This document shows, piece after piece, positions 8,530 to 17,081 of a stretch of DNA of 50,587 bases. This DNA comes from Shewanella sp. MBTL60-112-B2. Its GTDB lineage: Bacteria > Pseudomonadota > Gammaproteobacteria > Enterobacterales > Shewanellaceae. The stretch is taken from the NCBI RefSeq assembly GCF_019655055.1, contig NZ_BPFA01000036.1, positions 1 through 50,587 on the forward strand, written 5' to 3'. Position 1 is the first letter of the stretch; every line of letters starts with the position of its first letter. A program made the position numbers and the translations under genes. The notes beneath the pieces were generated by a model that was given only the letters and a program-made list of their open reading frames with translations, ran no database searches and was not told where the DNA came from.

Positions 8530-10566
8530 TCATGTTACAGATTTAATGGTAAATCCAATGATTTTTTTGTTTAACATTAATAGCTTTGAGTCAAATTCAC
8601 ATTTGGACATAAACACATTGTCATGCTCATTAAGCCCTAGCAGCTTGCCTAACCTCTTATCAAAACTTAACTGCTTTTTATAAGTCTCGTCATTAGATGC
8701 TAACAGTAAGTGCTTGTTGATAAGGGGTGGTCTTGCGTGCTCATCAACATAATCGAAAAAGTCCACATCAAGTTGCCACATCTTGACCTTGATACGTTCT
8801 CGTAGAGCAGGAAGAGGGCTAGTGTCAAAATTATCGTAGCCCATAAAGCTGACTTTACCTGATGTTATATGGATTTTTACGATGTCTATTTCGTCTAACT
8901 CCCCATATAACTGAACGGCAGCGCCAACATAAACTCTCAGCAAAGCTGGCAGAAGCGGCAGAAATTGTTTGTGCAGTTCAAGAGAGTGGCCATCGTTTAA
9001 TTTACTTGCAGGTAGTGTTTGATGTGCTTCAATACATGCTTTTTCAATCTCTTCGGTATTTGCGATCCGGTAGAGTAGGGTTTTAGCTTCTGCTTGGGCA
9101 ACTTTATAGGTGTCGAAGAATACTTTTATATCTCGCTTCAGCTCATTGGGTAAGTGTGTGTAGCCTTTATGCTGTTCAAACTGACATAGAGCAAAATAAA
9201 CCAATAAGTCCTCTCGCCGAGTTGCAATTGCTGCCTCGAATACTCTAGTTGCTTGCTCACCTTGTACTTGTAGTAGCAGTTTTAGTGCTTTCTTGGCGTT
9301 TCCAATCGCGGCGTTTATCTCTGGGGTTTCAGTAAACTCTTCTAAAACGGGTAAACGGCCAAGTTCTAAGCATCTGTCCCAAAAGCGGTTAAGTAGCTCG
9401 TGATGTTTCGTAAACAGCAGCCTTGCTTGTTCTTCACTTGTTGGAGTTGGTGTCGTTAATTGCTTCCATGAATGGTGGCGCTTAAAGCGCCCAGAAAGAA
9501 AACGTTGCTCTTCAAGTTTATCTTTAAAAATGTAGAAAATACCGGGAGCAATAGTGATTGCGTTTTCATCAAGTGTGCGCTCTATATAACCTTTGAGCTC
9601 TGATTGCGCATAATACTTTTGAAAGGTATTTATCGATGTGATGACACCGTCTTTATAGGGCGTGAACTGGCTAATAAATTTGTCATTGGCTAACATTGCA
9701 GAAACGACAAGTAATTTTGTTGTAAGCTCCCAAGCGCCAAGGAGTGCTTCATCTCGCTCAACTTTATCTTCAATCACATTAATGACAAAACCGATATTAA
9801 CGAGATCGGACTTTACCTTTTCAGCTTCTGGGCGAAAGTTTGGATCCCAACCTAGAGCATCTAATCCGTGGGCTTCTAATTCTGTTAAATCATCGCCGCG
9901 ACCGCAGCCATAATCGAAGATGGTATGCTCGCCATTAAGGTAGCCTTGCTTGGCGAGTTGCTTCATCGGTGCGGAGAGCTCGTGCCTTACAATCGCAGTT
10001 TTATGGCGCTCAATACTTGGTGCTGTTGTATTGCTTGGATCTATAACTGCAGAGCTGCGAAATAAACGGCCGTCTACCAACGTATAGCCATGCGCCTCAA
10101 TGGTGCGTAGCCAACTCTGCTTGAAACCAATCATGCGGCTATTTTGGTAAAGTCCGGCATTTTCTCCTTCTTCAGTGATTGCTTTAAATTCATCGAAACA
10201 TTCATGTTGAACGGGAAGCATGGTTTCTTTGCGGTGCAGGATTGGCGGATTGTCACCGTCTTTGTAGTCAACGATACGGTGGCTTAGTTTATTGAGGTCA
10301 ACCGTTACGCTTTGAGTGAGTGATGGATAAGCTTCTGTGAAAAAGGTCGGGTAGGAGAGTAGCGATAGTCTGAATTCATTCCGTGATAACTTAACTATAT
10401 GCCACTCATTCGGATCTATTTTAAGTGCGCTGCCAACTGCAAGAATAAATTGAGTTAGGGTGTTATCTAAATCTGGAAAGCAGTCTTTATGTAGGTAGAT
10501 CGCTTCAGGTAGTTTCTTCCCTAAAGGGATTGAGCTAACGAGTTGGTTAAATTTAGTTGCGTCCAC
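8530..10566 (-). CDS. DNA phosphorothioation-associated putative methyltransferase
   Basis: The 678-residue protein matches the large 'DNA phosphorothioation-associated putative methyltransferase' family (TIGR04096 as I recall it). A class I methyltransferase motif I, TIFDYGCGRGDDL, lies at about 215-227, followed by a strand-2-like GLDALGWDPN. The N-terminal 200 residues and C-terminal 350 residues are family-specific and of unknown fold. Members sit next to dnd genes, commonly beside an HNH gene as here. The biochemical substrate is not established. No catalytic motif IV of the classical N-methyl DNA type (D/N-PP-Y/F) is obvious, so DNA methylation should not be assumed. Expression is probably from an upstream promoter shared with the HTH gene. 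Confidence 0.85.
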   Translation of the reverse strand: MDATKFNQLVSSIPLGKKLPEAIYLHKDCFPDLDNTLTQFILAVGSALKIDPNEWHIVKLSRNEFRLSLLSYPTFFTEAYPSLTQSVTVDLNKLSHRIVDYKDGDNPPILHRKETMLPVQHECFDEFKAITEEGENAGLYQNSRMIGFKQSWLRTIEAHGYTLVDGRLFRSSAVIDPSNTTAPSIERHKTAIVRHELSAPMKQLAKQGYLNGEHTIFDYGCGRGDDLTELEAHGLDALGWDPNFRPEAEKVKSDLVNIGFVINVIEDKVERDEALLGAWELTTKLLVVSAMLANDKFISQFTPYKDGVITSINTFQKYYAQSELKGYIERTLDENAITIAPGIFYIFKDKLEEQRFLSGRFKRHHSWKQLTTPTPTSEEQARLLFTKHHELLNRFWDRCLELGRLPVLEEFTETPEINAAIGNAKKALKLLLQVQGEQATRVFEAAIATRREDLLVYFALCQFEQHKGYTHLPNELKRDIKVFFDTYKVAQAEAKTLLYRIANTEEIEKACIEAHQTLPASKLNDGHSLELHKQFLPLLPALLRVYVGAAVQLYGELDEIDIVKIHITSGKVSFMGYDNFDTSPLPALRERIKVKMWQLDVDFFDYVDEHARPPLINKHLLLASNDETYKKQLSFDKRLGKLLGLNEHDNVFMSKCEFDSKLLMLNKKIIGFTIKSVT

Positions 10567-10610
10567 GCTTTATCCTTAACTAGCTTGCTGCTTCATACTT
10601 AACGTTTGAG

Positions 10611-10796
10611 TTAGTTACCTTTTGGCGTGAGTAAGTACAGGTAGGCATTACCTTGCTTTTTAAATGTTAATTCACCACGTTCACGCTTATGCATAAGCTC
10701 ACAGCCAGACAAACCCAAATGCTTCATGGCTTCTTTACTCGTAAGCCAAAGACTAGGCTTATCACTTTGTTTACTGTCTAAATTGTTATCAGTCAT
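10611..10796 (-). CDS. Small excisionase/MerR-like helix-turn-helix protein
   Basis: The 61-residue protein has the fold pattern of the HTH_17 (excisionase-like winged helix) family: WLTSKEAMKHLGLS, then a helix ending in RERGEL, then TFKKQGNAYLYL. Such proteins bind DNA and often act as small regulators within mobile or defence loci. It starts 79 bp after the M15-like gene ends and stops 44 bp before the methyltransferase gene. TTAGTTA-type direct repeats lie just upstream of its start. Regulation of the second half of the island is a reasonable guess but is not shown by the sequence. Confidence 0.7.
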   Translation of the reverse strand: MTDNNLDSKQSDKPSLWLTSKEAMKHLGLSGCELMHKRERGELTFKKQGNAYLYLLTPKGN

Positions 10797-10816
10797 CTTG
10801 GTATTTGTCGTTAGCC

Positions 10817-10842
10817 TTAGTTAACTCACTAATTTTAGTTAT
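10817..10842. promoter_or_regulatory. TTAGTTA direct repeats upstream of the HTH gene
   Basis: TTAGTTAA (10817-10824) and TTAGTTAT (10835-10842) are 18 bp apart, in the only sizeable gap between zorD and the methyltransferase genes. Another TTAGTTAA occurs in the dndB leader (7236-7243). They may be an operator for the small HTH protein, but the motif is short and A/T-rich, so chance is possible. Confidence 0.3.
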
Positions 10843-10875
10843 AGCACTTTGGCTGAACGCTATGCCATTACAAAA

Positions 10876-11454
10876 CTAGTAATCAAGCTGTTTTAACAAG
10901 GATAAGGCGTTGTCTCCAATGGCTCGTTTACCTGGCGTTCGTCGGCCTGTGACTTCATTGGTATTCATGAGTTGTACAAACTGACTCATATCAGGCCCAT
11001 AGCTGATATGCAGTGACCGTGTTTTACCATAGTAATAGATACGATCGAACTTTAAGTTTTCTGCAATCCATTGTGCGACTTCATCCATCTGGTTTGGCAT
11101 TGAATCAACAACAAAATCTACCGCAGCGCCAAGGCGAGGACAGATTAGCACTCCTTTGCTATTTAGCTCGTGAGAGGCGTGCTGGTCTAGATTTGGCGCA
11201 ATATGTGGATTTTTATTTTTAGATATTGCTCGCGCTAATTCTGGCGAGCAAAATCCATAGGTGAGGGTGATTGGACCAAACCTGTCAACAATAGGATCGA
11301 GAAGGTGTACTGCAACCTCTTTTAATGCAACCCGCGATTCAGCTTGTTTAGGGGTATTTGCAAAATCACTTTTTACACTTCCCCCCTCACAATATGTTAG
11401 ATCTTGGATGTAAAAGTACTTACTTATTGCAGTATTTTCTCTTTGCTCATTCAT
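10876..11454 (-). CDS. M15-peptidase-like protein at the end of the zor operon
   Basis: The 192-residue protein resembles D-Ala-D-Ala carboxypeptidase/M15 folds. A strand ITLTYGFCSPE (62-72) matches the usual T-S-G-Y-R-S segment. QHASHE (H92, H95), GAAVDF (D113) and LHISYG (H149, S151) are possible zinc ligands. The H95-D113 spacing is about 11 residues longer than in typical M15 enzymes, so activity is uncertain. There is no signal peptide, so it should act in the cytoplasm unless carried out by another route. I chose the ATG at 11454, 4 bp after the zorD stop; an in-frame GTG at 11472 would overlap zorD. Its position suggests co-transcription with zorABCD. It is not a standard Zorya gene, and its role there is unknown. 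Confidence 0.6.
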   Translation of the reverse strand: MNEQRENTAISKYFYIQDLTYCEGGSVKSDFANTPKQAESRVALKEVAVHLLDPIVDRFGPITLTYGFCSPELARAISKNKNPHIAPNLDQHASHELNSKGVLICPRLGAAVDFVVDSMPNQMDEVAQWIAENLKFDRIYYYGKTRSLHISYGPDMSQFVQLMNTNEVTGRRTPGKRAIGDNALSLLKQLDY

Positions 11455-11458
11455 TGGG

Positions 11459-14400
11459 CTACATATCACCACGATGACGTTCTTTTAAAAGGAGCTGCTC
11501 GACTTCATAGTAGGTACTTGGGTAACGTTGTATTTCATTAAGTATTTCAGTACCGTCAAAAACAAGAATATTGTGACTATCGGCAAATTTTCTACTGGTG
11601 ACAGTAACATTGGTTGCATTGGTCACAAAAATCAGCTGTGTGTTGTGACTACTATTTAAATAATAAGACGGTGCTTGTAACAGATCTTCGAGTGCACGCT
11701 GTGCATTGTAAAATGCCTTATTGATATGCTTAATCTGAATAAGTTGCTCACCTTCTGGCGTAGTCAAGATAACATCTGCTCCCTTATCATCTAACTCTTC
11801 GGTCAGTGTAATTTCAAATGCCACGGCTCTTTTAGCTAAAGTGAGTGCGACAAGTGCTTCAAACTGCTTCCAATTTAGACTATCAAAGTTATTTTGATTA
11901 ATAACTGTGTCGTCATTGAGTCCATTAATACCACCGGGTATTGGCCTGATATCTTCAGGTGTTACAACTGCATCTTTTAACAAGGTTTTTGTTGATAGCA
12001 GTTTATGCAGGTTGACATCAAATGACTCAAACTTAGGGTGGTGAGCAATCGGAACGTAGATATTTACATCCTTTTGCTGTCCGATTCTGTATACGCGATC
12101 AGTCGCTTGTGCCTCTTTTGCTGGGTTCCAATGCCTTTCCAGATGGATAACATTATTAGCGCCAACAACCGTTAAACCTACCCCCGCAGCTACCGGTGAC
12201 ATAATGATAATGTTAAAGCCATCTTTAGCTTCGAACTCGATAATCATACTTTTACGAGTTGGTACATTGGCCCGTTTAGATACAGCTTTAGCATCACCAT
12301 TGATAACTGATATTTTTTCTAATTGATAAAGTCTCGCTAGCGCAATGCTAAGAAACGCCTGTAGGCGCTTATTAACGGCAAAGATAATGACTTTTTCTCT
12401 ACGATTACGTATTTCGTTTAATATCAGAATAACGGAGTCTAACTTGCTAGATTGGCTTAAAAACTGGCTAATTGACTTTTCTTTTTGCGGTACGTCAATC
12501 TGATCTTTAGTGAATAGTTTTGGATGTAAACTGACATCTCTGAGCTGTTGCAGACAAGCTAGTGCAGCATTTGAGTCACCGTTGTGGCTATTAACGATGA
12601 CTTGCTCGTAATGATTAAGCTGCTCGTTTTCCATATAGGAGCTAAGTTGTTGCTGATATACCCAAACCGGATCGTCGTTAAGGCCTACAAATATATTTTT
12701 GGCTGGTAAATCCGCTAGGTTATCTTCCTTAAGCCTTCTAAGCATTAAAGCGCCTACGTTTAAACGCAGCTTTCGCCCAACCTCGCTTCTAACCATGTCT
12801 AATTCATCACTTGCAGCCGCAGTGATTGGGGTAACATAGTTACGACGGAAATCTTGGTAATTACCTAAGTAGCCAGGCATTGCGGTATCAACTAAACACC
12901 AAAAATCAGCCAGACTATTTTCAACCGGTGTGCCTGTCGCAAGTAGCTTAAATTCAGCTTTTAAGCCCTTTGCCGCACGAGTTTGTAATGTATTAGGGCT
13001 TTTTATATTTTGCGCTTCGTCAAAAATAACAAATGACCAATCCACTCTACAAAGTGAAAACTGATAGTCTCTTAGCGTTTGGTAGGTTGTGATGACTAAG
13101 CGTTTAGGTTGATCAAGTCGCTCACTATGGAAGTTTTTTCCTACCTTTAATGAATATCTAATATCGGCTTCATCAAGGCGTCCTTCGCCATGGCTATTTT
13201 GATTTTTAGTTTCAGCACTAGCGCCTGAAATTTTAAATCTTTTTAGGTCGGCGTTACCTTGCAGTATTACGATATCGGTAAATGGTGATTGGCTAAATGT
13301 TTTTGCGACTTCGTCCTTCCAGTTCTCAAGTAAGCTCAATGGCGCTACGATTAGTACTGGCTTTGAATCTTTGCCTGAAGCTGAGTTAAGTTGAAAGTAA
13401 TGGGATACTGCTGATAATGAAACGAAGGTTTTGCCTAGGCCCATATCATCAGCAAGCAAAGCGCCAGTGACTTTATTATCGGCAATGGTTTTTTGAGTTA
13501 AGCCTAAAATCCATTGAACGCCTGACTTTTGATGTTCGAACGGTGTTCTTTTATGATTACTCCAATCTAGTGGCTCTTTATAAAGCACTTGTTGGATTTG
13601 CTCTTCAAGCCTCGGTGACGCTATTTCTAACTCTTCATCATTTAGAACGATATCAACCACGTAAGTTTCATGATCACTTTCAGGTTCAATATCTGCTTCT
13701 GAGTTATCGAATAGTGATTGCTCAATTTCTTTTCGCTTTAACGCTAGCTGTGAATCAATAGCTGTTTTATCTCTAATATCGACTTCTCGTTCATTGAAGT
13801 CCAACATATCTGCACCTGCTGTTACAGCATCTGTGTATGTGGCTTCAAATTCGGTTAGTTGATCTGCATCTTTAATGAGTGGTGTAATATCAGATGTTGG
13901 TGGCAGACTGAGCTTTGAAAGTTGCCCGAACCAGTCAATCTCATGTTGATCCGTCTCACCAAAATATGCGTGTTTAAATGTTGAAGCACCGTTAACTCGG
14001 ATACTAAAACCAGTATCTAGATCAACTAGCGATGCATCAATATACGCTTGAGGCGTTTTAAGAAATTGCGCCACTTGTGATTGTGGTATGACTCTGTTTT
14101 CTATTATTTCTTGTGTTGCTTTTAGTGTCTTCTCATCAAGTAAAATGATTTGATCTTTTACTCTTAACGCAGAGTGTACTCCGTTTTGGACTTGTCCAAG
14201 ACGAGCACGTATTTCATCAGTATTGCTGGCTTGACCTAATTGTGGGACTAAATGCAGATTACCTTGCGCATCTTGCTCGCCAATCACGCTGACTTGCTTT
14301 GGTGAGATAATTTCGATGTCATTGAAATGCGATAAATCGATTTCTAAACCGGCTTGGGTACCTTCTTGCAACTGGTTAATGAACTGGAGGTTATCAAATT

Positions 14401-14902
14401 CTTCTTTTTTACTTTTGTTGTGTCTAGTTAGGGCCGTAAAGGCTTTTAGTTGGTCACTGTCTAACAAATATTGCTGACGTTCAGAAAAGAAAAGGATGGG
14501 GCCTTTTAATATATAGGCGCTAGAGTATTGGCCTTTATCATCGGTACATTGAAGCGATACTCTAAAGTTGTTTCTGCGAACTTCACCTTTCACTTTTGCA
14601 TTAATTTTTCCATTCCAAGCTGGAGGTAATTGCAGCAGAATACGTGCTTCGTCATCAAGTCGAACTGCATTTTCATCTTCAACGATGAAGCCATTTGGAA
14701 TAGGTTCTGCTAACCCTTGCTCAACTAGCATGTTGAGAAATACATGTTGGTGCTGGATCCAAGAAGGGGCTTTAAGCTCATTGAGTAACTTAGTTAACTT
14801 ATCCGTGGTAGAGAAGGTTAATTCACCATCATCGGCACTAAATTGGTATCTTTGCTCATTATTACTCTTGCCAAGAAGTTGATTAATAAGAGAGTTAAAC
14901 AT
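11459..14902 (-). CDS. zorD: ZorD, SNF2-family helicase with Mrr-like nuclease domain (Zorya type I)
   Basis: The 1147-residue protein has an N-terminal region (1-450) typical of ZorD, then an SNF2 ATPase: Walker A DDMGLGKT at 485-492, DEAQ at 628-631, and motif VI QATDRVYRIGQQ at 932-943. A C-terminal Mrr-like PD-(D/E)xK nuclease follows at about 1015-1120, with D1043 and Q1056-I-K1058 as the catalytic D...QxK. In type I Zorya, ZorD is the effector that degrades phage DNA once the ZorAB complex is triggered. The gene starts 2 bp after zorC ends, and all motifs are intact. In this family Q in QxK is normal for Mrr-type nucleases and does not signal inactivation. Confidence 0.93.
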   Translation of the reverse strand: MFNSLINQLLGKSNNEQRYQFSADDGELTFSTTDKLTKLLNELKAPSWIQHQHVFLNMLVEQGLAEPIPNGFIVEDENAVRLDDEARILLQLPPAWNGKINAKVKGEVRRNNFRVSLQCTDDKGQYSSAYILKGPILFFSERQQYLLDSDQLKAFTALTRHNKSKKEEFDNLQFINQLQEGTQAGLEIDLSHFNDIEIISPKQVSVIGEQDAQGNLHLVPQLGQASNTDEIRARLGQVQNGVHSALRVKDQIILLDEKTLKATQEIIENRVIPQSQVAQFLKTPQAYIDASLVDLDTGFSIRVNGASTFKHAYFGETDQHEIDWFGQLSKLSLPPTSDITPLIKDADQLTEFEATYTDAVTAGADMLDFNEREVDIRDKTAIDSQLALKRKEIEQSLFDNSEADIEPESDHETYVVDIVLNDEELEIASPRLEEQIQQVLYKEPLDWSNHKRTPFEHQKSGVQWILGLTQKTIADNKVTGALLADDMGLGKTFVSLSAVSHYFQLNSASGKDSKPVLIVAPLSLLENWKDEVAKTFSQSPFTDIVILQGNADLKRFKISGASAETKNQNSHGEGRLDEADIRYSLKVGKNFHSERLDQPKRLVITTYQTLRDYQFSLCRVDWSFVIFDEAQNIKSPNTLQTRAAKGLKAEFKLLATGTPVENSLADFWCLVDTAMPGYLGNYQDFRRNYVTPITAAASDELDMVRSEVGRKLRLNVGALMLRRLKEDNLADLPAKNIFVGLNDDPVWVYQQQLSSYMENEQLNHYEQVIVNSHNGDSNAALACLQQLRDVSLHPKLFTKDQIDVPQKEKSISQFLSQSSKLDSVILILNEIRNRREKVIIFAVNKRLQAFLSIALARLYQLEKISVINGDAKAVSKRANVPTRKSMIIEFEAKDGFNIIIMSPVAAGVGLTVVGANNVIHLERHWNPAKEAQATDRVYRIGQQKDVNIYVPIAHHPKFESFDVNLHKLLSTKTLLKDAVVTPEDIRPIPGGINGLNDDTVINQNNFDSLNWKQFEALVALTLAKRAVAFEITLTEELDDKGADVILTTPEGEQLIQIKHINKAFYNAQRALEDLLQAPSYYLNSSHNTQLIFVTNATNVTVTSRKFADSHNILVFDGTEILNEIQRYPSTYYEVEQLLLKERHRGDM

Positions 14903-14904
14903 AT

Positions 14905-16353
14905 TTATACTGCCCCATATAATCGCTTATAGCGCTTATAATCTTCTGTTGAAAGCACATCTAGCCCTGTAACATTCATACCTAAGCTTTTTAAAGCCTC
15001 AACACCTTGGTATTGCCAGTTGAAATTTGTTGGATTGTGCTGGATTCTTGCACTAGGTCTGCATCCTTTTATCGCCATTTTTGCAGCAAGGCCATTGGTC
15101 AATTCACTGTAGCTAGGTGTCGTGCGGTTGTAATTAAACACAAGTGCATCTTCATGCAAATTTGGGTAAATCCATAAATAACAACTGTGGCTGCCTTCAA
15201 TAACATGGGCATTTTTGAGCTTTAAGTAGATTATCGACTTGTCTTGATCACTGACGACTGAATAGTTAGGTAGCTCATCTTTTTTGTAGTGTAGCTTTAG
15301 GTATCTTTCAGCCTGGCGTGATAAGTACAACCTGGAGTTCTCAACTAAGTCTTTTTCAAATACACCCTCTAGGAAATTTTTGCGAGAAGGGTACATACGG
15401 ATTAATTCTGTATTTCCTGAGGTTTTTGAAAAGTCTTCTAGGACCTCAAGAAAAAGTTTTAAATCTAAACGAGACAGCCAGCCAATTACTTTTTGGATAC
15501 GAGACTTGCCGAGCTTGTTCCACCACTGCTGGTACTTTGCACTATTTGACGCAACTCTCGGGTCTCCAGCAATGGTTAAGATGACCTGTTCCCAGCTTTT
15601 ATCTAGCTCTTGTGTATTTGCTCTGTCGATTAAAATCTCAAGTACTTTATGGCCGACTTGCATGGTACGGTCATACTTAGCTGTAAATACATCCTTTTTT
15701 ATCACTTCATCTAAAATTTTGTGAGGCTGATTTACAGGGATCTTTTGTAATTGCTTAACAAAGTAAATTGAATGAGCATCAGATAGAAACTTACCACTCG
15801 TATACTGTTCTAGTCGATTGTCTTTGAGTATTGAATTCAGATCATCTTGCTGTTTTATAGCTGAATTAGCTAACCATTTAGGCCCTTCAATACTAAAAAT
15901 ATGCTTATCTGAACGCTCTGATTGCTTTCTAAGTTCTCTGGCCTTTATGAGCCAATCCCCAAGAGTTTCAACATCGGTTAATTGATCAAAGCGCTGCAGG
16001 AATAGGTTTGTCATTGCCGTGGTTATTAGAGCACTCGGTTTAACTTGAATCGAATCGATTTGCTCTAGCAGCTGTCGGCTAAAATTGATTTTACTATTGA
16101 GCTCTGAATCGTTAATCGCTAACGATAGGGCTCTAACCATAAGGTGGCTATTTATTAAAGCTGGTGTAAACCTATAAGCCCGTATAGCGTCACATAGATG
16201 ACGATAGGTGATTTGAAATTCATCACTCGTTTGACCAACATTATCTGTCAGTTTTGATAGTGTCTTAGTATGTTTAGCCATATGCCGTTTAAAGGCTTCC
16301 ATGTTGACACTATCGAGAGAAAATTTAGGTAAATGAAAGTCGATTTCAAACAT
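14905..16353 (-). CDS. zorC: ZorC, EH-signature protein (Zorya type I)
   Basis: The 482-residue, helix-rich soluble protein fits the EH_Signature family that defines ZorC. The best-matching end is the C-terminal part with SHSCYLWIYPN, then NWQYQGVEALKSLG. ZorC is a cytoplasmic component reported to act with ZorD on invading DNA after signalling from ZorAB. Presence of ZorC with ZorD, rather than ZorE or ZorF/G, makes this type I. It overlaps the end of zorB by one base and is followed by zorD after 2 bp. I identify it from context and overall character more than from a catalytic motif. Confidence 0.88.
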   Translation of the reverse strand: MFEIDFHLPKFSLDSVNMEAFKRHMAKHTKTLSKLTDNVGQTSDEFQITYRHLCDAIRAYRFTPALINSHLMVRALSLAINDSELNSKINFSRQLLEQIDSIQVKPSALITTAMTNLFLQRFDQLTDVETLGDWLIKARELRKQSERSDKHIFSIEGPKWLANSAIKQQDDLNSILKDNRLEQYTSGKFLSDAHSIYFVKQLQKIPVNQPHKILDEVIKKDVFTAKYDRTMQVGHKVLEILIDRANTQELDKSWEQVILTIAGDPRVASNSAKYQQWWNKLGKSRIQKVIGWLSRLDLKLFLEVLEDFSKTSGNTELIRMYPSRKNFLEGVFEKDLVENSRLYLSRQAERYLKLHYKKDELPNYSVVSDQDKSIIYLKLKNAHVIEGSHSCYLWIYPNLHEDALVFNYNRTTPSYSELTNGLAAKMAIKGCRPSARIQHNPTNFNWQYQGVEALKSLGMNVTGLDVLSTEDYKRYKRLYGAV

Positions 16354-17081
16354 TAAAATTGCTCTTTTATGCTTTCAAGATCCAAGAAGCTTGGTTTTTT
16401 CACTGTAAAGCGTATATCGATACGCCTATTTTGCTGCATATCATCTGGTGTTAGTTCTTGTTCATTGACTCGCCGCGTAGATGAATAACCACTTACTGAA
16501 AATAATGTCTGACCTTGGCTGTTTTGAATCTTATCGAATCTTGGGGCTAAATCTGTTTTGTCGTTCCATAACTCCCACAATGAAATGGCCCTGAATGTCG
16601 ATAAGCCCCAATTTCCTTTTTGACGAGGAGAGCGGCGGCTATCAGTATGCCCTTCAATGAAAACAGTATCCAAATAAGCAAATCTTTTATCTTTTAGTAT
16701 CGCCCTATGGATTGTATTACCGATCTCAATCACTGCGTTTTGAGTCGATTCGTCTTCTGGTATGTCAAATTTGTTTGAGGCAAATGTAAGCTGCTGCTCA
16801 GGTATACGCAGTACGGTCTCGTTCTCGGTGATTTCAACAACGATATTCTTGGCACTCAATTCAGTCTTGATGTCATGCAAGATGTTACGTCGTACCATCT
16901 CAGCCTTTTTTATCTCTTCTATTGCTTCATCTACTTGGTTCTTGGTTTGTGTTAACTCAAGAATAAGTGCCATTGCAGCAAGAATAAAGATCACTAGCAA
17001 AGCTGACATAAGGTCAGAGAAGGACATCCAATAGGGATTTTCTTCATCTATATTTACAGGCTTTCTTCTAAATCTACTCAT
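16353..17081 (-). CDS. zorB: ZorB, OmpA/MotB-like stator partner (Zorya)
   Basis: The 242-residue inner-membrane protein has a short cytoplasmic N-terminus, PYWMSFSDLM (16-25) entering one transmembrane helix (about 22-43), a linker, and a C-terminal OmpA-like peptidoglycan-binding domain with FIEGHTDSRR at 141-150 and QNRRIDIRFT near the end. D23 is the equivalent of the proton-carrying aspartate of MotB, so ion flow should be possible. With ZorA it forms an ion-driven membrane complex anchored to peptidoglycan that senses infection. It overlaps zorA as ATGA and zorC by one base. Confidence 0.94.
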   Translation of the reverse strand: MSRFRRKPVNIDEENPYWMSFSDLMSALLVIFILAAMALILELTQTKNQVDEAIEEIKKAEMVRRNILHDIKTELSAKNIVVEITENETVLRIPEQQLTFASNKFDIPEDESTQNAVIEIGNTIHRAILKDKRFAYLDTVFIEGHTDSRRSPRQKGNWGLSTFRAISLWELWNDKTDLAPRFDKIQNSQGQTLFSVSGYSSTRRVNEQELTPDDMQQNRRIDIRFTVKKPSFLDLESIKEQF

